A stretch of DNA of 42,454 nucleotides from the NCBI GenBank assembly GCA_004557245.1, contig SFEL01000022.1, positions 1 through 42,454 of the forward strand, given 5' to 3'. The stretch is from Clostridiales bacterium (GTDB lineage: Bacteria > Bacillota > Clostridia > Christensenellales > CAG-138). The notes beneath the pieces are model-generated. The model was not told where the DNA came from, made no database searches, and saw only the letters and a list, made by a program, of their open reading frames with translations. Below, piece by piece: positions 38,064 to 42,454 of the stretch (the stretch's first letter is position 1; every line of letters starts with the position of its first letter). Made by a program: the position numbers and the translations under genes.

Positions 38064-38942
38064 ATGGATACAGAGAAGTGCAGGGCGCTGATAGCGGCGC
38101 TGGAGCTGGGCTCACTCACCGCCGCGGCGGAGAGCCTCGGCTATACCCCCTCCGGTATAAGCCGTATGATGGCGGCACTGGAGGATGAGATGGGCTTTCC
38201 GCTTCTGATAAGGAACAGGGGCGGCGTTATCCCCACGGAAGATTGTAAGAGCATGCTACCCCTTATACGCGACTTCGTATACATGGGGCGGCGCTGTGTG
38301 CAGCAGGCAGCCTCCATACGCGGAATAGAGATAGGCAAGCTTACCATAGGCAATACCTACGAGGCCTGCTACGGCTGGCTTGCCCGCCTGATAGCCGGCT
38401 TTTCGCGGAAGTATCCGATGGTGGAGATAAGCACTTTGGAGGGAACCAGCAGCGAGCTTGCGGCAGCTCTGGGGGAGCACAGGGCGGATTTCTGCGTAAT
38501 GAGCCGCCGCGAGGGCGACTTCGACTGGCTGCATATAAAGGACGATCAGCTGGTGGCGGTGCTGCCAAAGAGCAACCCACTTTCAGGCGGCGCGGCCTTC
38601 CCGCTGGCGGCTGTAGGCAATTACCCCTTCGTTGCCATACGCCCTGCAGAGGAGACGGATAACTCCCGAATGATTGCGCAGCTGGGCATAACCCCGGATA
38701 TACGCTTCGGCTGCCCGGATGGCCTTGCCGCCATGGCGATGGTGAAGGCGGGGCTGGGAATAGCCATAATGAACCAGCTCATCGTGGACTCGCTGGAGCC
38801 GGGCGACGACGTGAGGGTGATGCCCCTGGACCCTGAGCAGTATGTGGATATAGGTATTGGCGTTACAAAGAAGGATATGGTATCCCCTGCGGCCGCAAAG
38901 TTCATCGCCTACGCGAAGGAGCATATAGAGGAAATGAAGTAA
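38064..38942 (+). CDS. LysR family transcriptional regulator
   Basis: A 292-residue LysR regulator. The N-terminal winged HTH is 'ALELGSLTAAAESLGYTPSGISRMMAALEDEMGF', with the typical 'SLTAAAE.LGYT.S..SR...LE' recognition region; the effector domain starts at 'GIEIGKLTIGNTYEACYG' and ends at about residue 285. It lies divergently to the EamA transporter gene across 127 bases, which suggests it controls that transporter in response to its substrate. The second helix reads GYTPSGISRM in place of the common LSQPAVS, a subfamily variant. No ligand can be inferred. Confidence 0.93.
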   Translation: MDTEKCRALIAALELGSLTAAAESLGYTPSGISRMMAALEDEMGFPLLIRNRGGVIPTEDCKSMLPLIRDFVYMGRRCVQQAASIRGIEIGKLTIGNTYEACYGWLARLIAGFSRKYPMVEISTLEGTSSELAAALGEHRADFCVMSRREGDFDWLHIKDDQLVAVLPKSNPLSGGAAFPLAAVGNYPFVAIRPAEETDNSRMIAQLGITPDIRFGCPDGLAAMAMVKAGLGIAIMNQLIVDSLEPGDDVRVMPLDPEQYVDIGIGVTKKDMVSPAAAKFIAYAKEHIEEMK

Positions 38943-38946
38943 AGAA

Positions 38947-38976
38947 AAAAGGCTTCCCATTTAAAGGAAGCCTTTT
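38947..38976. terminator. Bidirectional terminator between LysR and the 78-aa gene
   Basis: A perfect 11-bp stem AAAAGGCTTCC (38947-38957) / GGAAGCCTTTT (38966-38976) with an 8-base loop. It serves the two convergent genes. Confidence 0.92.
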
Positions 38977-38988
38977 GCGTTTGCAGCT

Positions 38989-39225
38989 TTATTCCTCCGC
39001 GTCTATGTAGGGCAGAAGCTTGTTGAGGTCGCAGGGCTCACTCAGTACAAGCTCTATGCCTTCCACCCGCTTGTCCTCGAACATCTGGGTGAGCGCTATG
39101 TACTGGCACAGGCGGGACTTGAGGTTGAGGCAGTCGCCCTCGGCGGTCATGAGCTCCACCCTGCCGGCGCAGGTGTTTACGGCCTTGAAAAAGCTTGCAG
39201 GCTCCGATATATCTCTGATCTTCAT
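38989..39225 (-). CDS. Small uncharacterised protein of 78 residues
   Basis: A 78-residue protein, MKIRDISEPASFFKAVNTCA onward, with no recognised motif. It looks like a compact alpha/beta domain: a helix at 'ASFFKAVNTC', strands at 'RVELMTAEGDCLNL', a helix 'RLCQYIALTQMFED' and strand 'GIELVLSEPCDLNKLLPYI'. The pattern recalls small polyP/PTS HPr-like domains that respond to 'AEGDxLNLKSxLxQ' (as in HPr 'LxSxLxLL'), so HPr-fold is a possibility. I chose the ATG at 39225 because a GGAGG sits eight bases upstream; upstream in-frame ATGs lack one. It converges with the LysR gene and shares a short gap with clpB. Confidence 0.7.
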   Translation of the reverse strand: MKIRDISEPASFFKAVNTCAGRVELMTAEGDCLNLKSRLCQYIALTQMFEDKRVEGIELVLSEPCDLNKLLPYIDAEE

Positions 39226-39336
39226 TGGGGCGTCCTCCATAAGTTTTTCTGTTATTATACAACAGCTTCGGTTTTTTTTCCACTTCACAATTATTTCAAA
39301 TTATTATAATGATATGTACAAGGTCTTATATTACAA

Positions 39337-39363
39337 TTAGCACTCGAAAGGTGAGAGTGCTAA
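39337..39363 (+). promoter_or_regulatory. CIRCE operator (HrcA-binding site) upstream of clpB
   Basis: TTAGCACTC (39337-39345), nine bases, GAGTGCTAA (39355-39363) is a perfect match to the CIRCE consensus. It lies 54 bases upstream of the clpB start and just after a TATATT (39327-39332) that may be the -10 box, so HrcA should repress clpB in the absence of heat stress. Confidence 0.97.
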
Positions 39364-39417
39364 TGAGGGCCATGGCACATACTACTTACGAAATCATCGG
39401 TCCGAGGAGGATTTTAT

Positions 39418-42015
39418 ATGGATATTAACAGGTTAACGCAGAAATCTATTGCGGCGGTGCAGGATGCCCAGTCCATCGCCAGCCGCAACACCAACCAGCA
39501 GGTGGATCAGCAGCACCTTATGAAGGCGCTGCTCGACCAGAAGCTCATAGCCGAGCTCATCACCAGAATGGGCAAGGATAAGGACGCCTTCGACGCCGCC
39601 CTCGACAGGGAAATAAGCAAGCTGCCCAAGGTGACGGGCAGCCGGGAGGCGGAAAAGGTGTACATAACCCCTGAGCTGGATCGCGCGCTCAACGCGGCCG
39701 AGGATCAGGCCAAGCACATGAAGGACGAGTATATCTCGGTAGAGCATCTGTTTTTAGGCATGCTGGAAGCGCCTAACGGCGCCATGAAGGGGCTGTTTAA
39801 GACCTTTGGCATCACCAGGGACGAGTTTCTGAAGGTTCTCAACGACGTCCGGGGCGGCGCAAGGGTGACAACCGACAGCCCGGAGGACACCTACGACGCA
39901 CTTGGCAAGTACGCTCAGGATCTTGTAGAGCTTGCAAGGAAGCAGAAGCTCGACCCTGTTATAGGGCGTGACGAGGAAGTACGCAACGTCATCCGCATAC
40001 TTTCCCGCAAGACCAAGAATAACCCTGTGCTCATAGGCGAGCCGGGCGTAGGCAAGACGGCGATAGCCGAGGGACTTGCCCAGCGGATAGTATCAGGGGA
40101 TGTGCCGGCAAACCTGAAGGATCGCAAGATATTCTCCCTTGACATGGGTGCGCTTATTGCGGGCGCAAAGTTCAGGGGCGAATTCGAGGAAAGGCTTAAG
40201 GCCGTTCTTAATGAAGTAAAGCGCAGCGAGGGCAGGATAATACTGTTCATCGATGAGCTGCACAATATAGTAGGAGCCGGACGCACCGAGGGCAGCATGG
40301 ACGCGGGCAACCTGCTGAAGCCTATGCTGGCAAGGGGCGAGCTGCACTGCATAGGCGCGACCACACTGGACGAGTACCGCAAGTACATCGAAAAGGACCC
40401 CGCCCTTTCCAGAAGGTTCCAGCCCGTAATGGTAGATGAGCCTACGGTAGAGGATACCATAAGCATACTGAGAGGGCTGAAGGAGCGCTACGAGGTGTTC
40501 CACGGCGTAAAGATACAGGACAGCGCCCTGATAGCCGCCGCCACACTTTCCCACAGGTACATAAGCGACAGGTTCCTGCCGGATAAGGCTATCGACCTTG
40601 TGGATGAGGCCTGCGCGATGGTGCGCACCGAGATGGACAGTATGCCCACCGAGCTTGACGAGAAGCGCCGGCACATAATGCAGCTGGAGATAGAGGAAGC
40701 CGCCCTTAACAAGGAAAGCGACAAGATATCTAAGCAGCACCTTGAGGATATCCGCAAAGAGCTGGCTCACGAGCGCGAGGAGTTCGCGGGGCTCAAGGCA
40801 AAGTGGGAAAACGAGAAGGACGCCATAAAGAAAGTTCAGTCCCTCCGTACAGAGATAGAACAGCTTAACGCCGATATGCAGCAGGCCGAGCGGAGCTACG
40901 ACCTTAACAAGGCTGCCGAGCTGAAGTACGGCAAGCTGCCCAAGCTGAAGGAAGAGCTGGCCAAGGCGGAGGCGGACATGGAGAAGGGCAAAGCGGACGG
41001 CCTGCTTCGTGACCGCATCACCGAGGAGGAGATAGCCAAGATAGTGGGCCGTTGGACCGGCATACCGGTCGCCAAGCTGATGGAAGGCGAGAGGGAGAAG
41101 CTGCTGCATCTGGACAGCATACTGCATAAGCGGGTCATAGGCCAGGACGAGGCGGTGCAGACCGTCTGCGACGCTATACTGCGCACCCGGGCAGGGCTGA
41201 AGGACCCCAACAAGCCTATCGGCTCCTTCCTGTTCTTAGGCCCTACCGGCGTAGGCAAGACGGAGCTTGCCAAGGCTCTGGCGGAAGCTCTGTTTGACGA
41301 TGAGTCCAACATGGTGCGCATAGATATGAGCGAATACATGGAGAAGCACTCCGTGTCCCGCCTGATAGGCGCTCCTCCGGGCTATGTGGGCTACGACGAG
41401 GGCGGCCAGCTTACAGAGGCTGTGCGCCGCCACCCCTACTGCGTAGTGCTGTTCGACGAGGTGGAAAAGGCTCACCCCGATGTGTTCAACGTATTGCTCC
41501 AGGTGCTGGACGACGGCCGAATAACGGATTCCCAGGGCCGCACCGTGGACTTCAAGAATACCGTAATCGTCATGACCAGCAATCTGGGCTCCAGCTACAT
41601 ACTGGAGGGCATAAAGGATGGCAGAATAACCGAGGAGGCCCGCGCTCAGGTGAACCTGCTGCTCAAGCAGAGCTTCAGGCCCGAGTTCCTCAACAGGATA
41701 GACGACATAGTGTTCTACAAGCCCCTCGATAAGGAAGAGATATTCAAGATTACCGACCTTATGCTGGAGGATATACGCAAGAGGCTCAGGGAGCGCAGGC
41801 TGGACGTGAAGCTCACCGACAGGGCCAAGAACTACCTTGCGGAGACCGGCTACGATCCTCAGTACGGCGCAAGGCCCCTGAAGAGGCTGCTTTCCAGCAA
41901 GCTTGAGACGCTGCTTGCCCGCAGGATAATCGAAGGCGACCCCGCCCCCGACACGGTGTTCACCGTGGATTACGACGGCGAGAACCTCACCGTATCAGAG
42001 AGCCAAGCCGAATAA
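39418..42015 (+). CDS. clpB: ATP-dependent disaggregase ClpB
   Basis: An 865-residue AAA+ chaperone of full length. The N-domain (two Clp repeats) covers about residues 1-145. NBD1 has Walker A 'GEPGVGKT' at about 206 and the sensor/Walker B 'ILFIDELHNIVGAG' near 277. A coiled-coil middle domain of about 400-520, rich in Glu, Lys and Gln, marks ClpB as opposed to ClpC. NBD2 has 'GPTGVGKT' at about 606 and 'VVLFDEVEKAHPDVFNVLLQ' near 677. It works with DnaK to resolubilise aggregated proteins. A TATATT box and a perfect CIRCE operator precede it. The start is supported by AGGAGG about 7 bases upstream. There are no IGL/F loop motifs, so no ClpP partner is expected. Confidence 0.98.
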   Translation: MDINRLTQKSIAAVQDAQSIASRNTNQQVDQQHLMKALLDQKLIAELITRMGKDKDAFDAALDREISKLPKVTGSREAEKVYITPELDRALNAAEDQAKHMKDEYISVEHLFLGMLEAPNGAMKGLFKTFGITRDEFLKVLNDVRGGARVTTDSPEDTYDALGKYAQDLVELARKQKLDPVIGRDEEVRNVIRILSRKTKNNPVLIGEPGVGKTAIAEGLAQRIVSGDVPANLKDRKIFSLDMGALIAGAKFRGEFEERLKAVLNEVKRSEGRIILFIDELHNIVGAGRTEGSMDAGNLLKPMLARGELHCIGATTLDEYRKYIEKDPALSRRFQPVMVDEPTVEDTISILRGLKERYEVFHGVKIQDSALIAAATLSHRYISDRFLPDKAIDLVDEACAMVRTEMDSMPTELDEKRRHIMQLEIEEAALNKESDKISKQHLEDIRKELAHEREEFAGLKAKWENEKDAIKKVQSLRTEIEQLNADMQQAERSYDLNKAAELKYGKLPKLKEELAKAEADMEKGKADGLLRDRITEEEIAKIVGRWTGIPVAKLMEGEREKLLHLDSILHKRVIGQDEAVQTVCDAILRTRAGLKDPNKPIGSFLFLGPTGVGKTELAKALAEALFDDESNMVRIDMSEYMEKHSVSRLIGAPPGYVGYDEGGQLTEAVRRHPYCVVLFDEVEKAHPDVFNVLLQVLDDGRITDSQGRTVDFKNTVIVMTSNLGSSYILEGIKDGRITEEARAQVNLLLKQSFRPEFLNRIDDIVFYKPLDKEEIFKITDLMLEDIRKRLRERRLDVKLTDRAKNYLAETGYDPQYGARPLKRLLSSKLETLLARRIIEGDPAPDTVFTVDYDGENLTVSESQAE

Positions 42016-42055
42016 AAATGCCCCGGTGAAAAGGCGGGTGCTCATAAAACAGTTT

Positions 42056-42090
42056 CAGTCCCGGCGGTAATGTCTGCCGGGACTGTTCTT
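42056..42090 (+). terminator. Terminator of clpB
   Basis: A perfect 10-bp stem CAGTCCCGGC (42056-42065) / GCCGGGACTG (42076-42085), followed by TTCTT. It is 40 bases after the stop. Confidence 0.82.
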
Positions 42091-42242
42091 GCATATATGG
42101 AAGCCGTATGATATGATTACACAGACCGATAAACCGGAATTTTGCGTATTGTAAACTCATGTTGCGGAAATGTAAGGTTGATGTGGTGGTGCAAAATAAC
42201 AGGTTTCGTTACAATGAAATCACCATACTAAAGGAGGATTTC

Positions 42243-42374
42243 ATGATGAAGTTACCAGATAAAATTATTAAGCATAGAAAATTCAACGGATGGTCGCAGG
42301 AAGATTTCGCAGAAAAACTAAATGTATCACGGCAGGCAATCAGCCGATGGGAAAATGGGGGTTCACTTAGATAA
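42243..42374 (+). pseudogene. Truncated XRE-family (HTH_3) transcriptional regulator
   Basis: A 43-residue frame with a good ribosome site (AAGGAGGA) that begins MMKLPDKIIKHRKFNGWSQE and contains the complete recognition helix 'VSRQAISRWENG'. The family normally continues about 20 residues more ('...LPD...L..L'), but here the sequence turns to 'GSLR' and a stop, so helix 5 is missing. Composition is AT-richer than the surroundings. It is either a broken remnant of a longer regulator or a gene disrupted near the junction at about 42360. The last 80 bases of the window (42375-42454) show nothing recognisable. Confidence 0.6.
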
Positions 42375-42454
42375 AGATACCACATCAATCCCACGCTGAC
42401 TTTTGCTCAACCGATACAGCCGGAGGGCTGGATAACAAGAAAAGGCGGTATGCG

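Overview
The window looks like chromosome of an endospore-forming anaerobe of the class Clostridia, probably a gut or similar anaerobic lineage. The evidence is a spoIIR-sleB-ypeB sporulation/germination cluster with a consensus sigma-F promoter, a darA-holB-ricT operon, a clpB gene with a perfect CIRCE operator, a small 2[4Fe-4S] ferredoxin and an anaerobe-type purine cluster. Base composition is fairly GC-rich, yet ATA is used heavily for isoleucine outside the highly expressed genes tuf, fba and gap. The order could be Christensenellales or a relative, but sequence alone does not settle this.

Layout. 1-2.3 kb: end of tuf, then a lower-GC gene for a leucine-rich-repeat surface protein. Its promoter runs directly into a (CAGG)9 tetranucleotide tract and is followed by a terminator-like leader hairpin. 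2.3-7.7 kb: DUF1292 gene and fba (minus), then a glycosyltransferase, an M29 aminopeptidase, a uridine-kinase-like gene and gap (plus). 7.7-14.4 kb: a LysR regulator of the selenium-metabolism type, a 150-bp structured repeat, then a minus-strand series (MATE transporter, ferredoxin, ricT-holB-darA, a membrane protein, a CPBP protease). 14.4-16.6 kb: a lower-GC pair (cupin, Cys-rich protein, possibly spore-related) next to an NlpC/P60 gene whose reading frame runs through its own terminator.

16.6-27.1 kb is the functional core: two divergent purine operons. The minus operon is ade-xdhA-xdhB-xdhC (adenine deaminase and a three-subunit molybdenum hydroxylase). The plus operon is hydantoinase-mocA-guanine deaminase-8-oxoguanine deaminase. 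It is preceded by what I read as a variant guanine-class riboswitch whose P1 helix overlaps an intrinsic terminator, the geometry of an ON switch. Together these enzymes would channel adenine, guanine and 8-oxoguanine to hypoxanthine, xanthine and urate; a ring-opening step by the hydantoinase is inference.

27.1-33 kb: mreB, a cytoplasmic-type NlpC/P60 peptidase, a D-cysteine desulfhydrase-like gene, then murC and ispE on minus. The 3' end of murC is replaced by a second, inverted copy of the 150-bp repeat, so the predicted MurC lacks its native C-terminus and carries about 74 foreign residues. 33-36.3 kb: spoIIR-sleB-ypeB and an uncharacterised gene. 36.3-42.4 kb: a metallo-beta-lactamase-fold hydrolase, an EamA transporter divergent from a LysR gene, a small unknown protein, clpB and a truncated XRE-type regulator. 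I saw no tRNA, rRNA, CRISPR array, transposase or phage gene.
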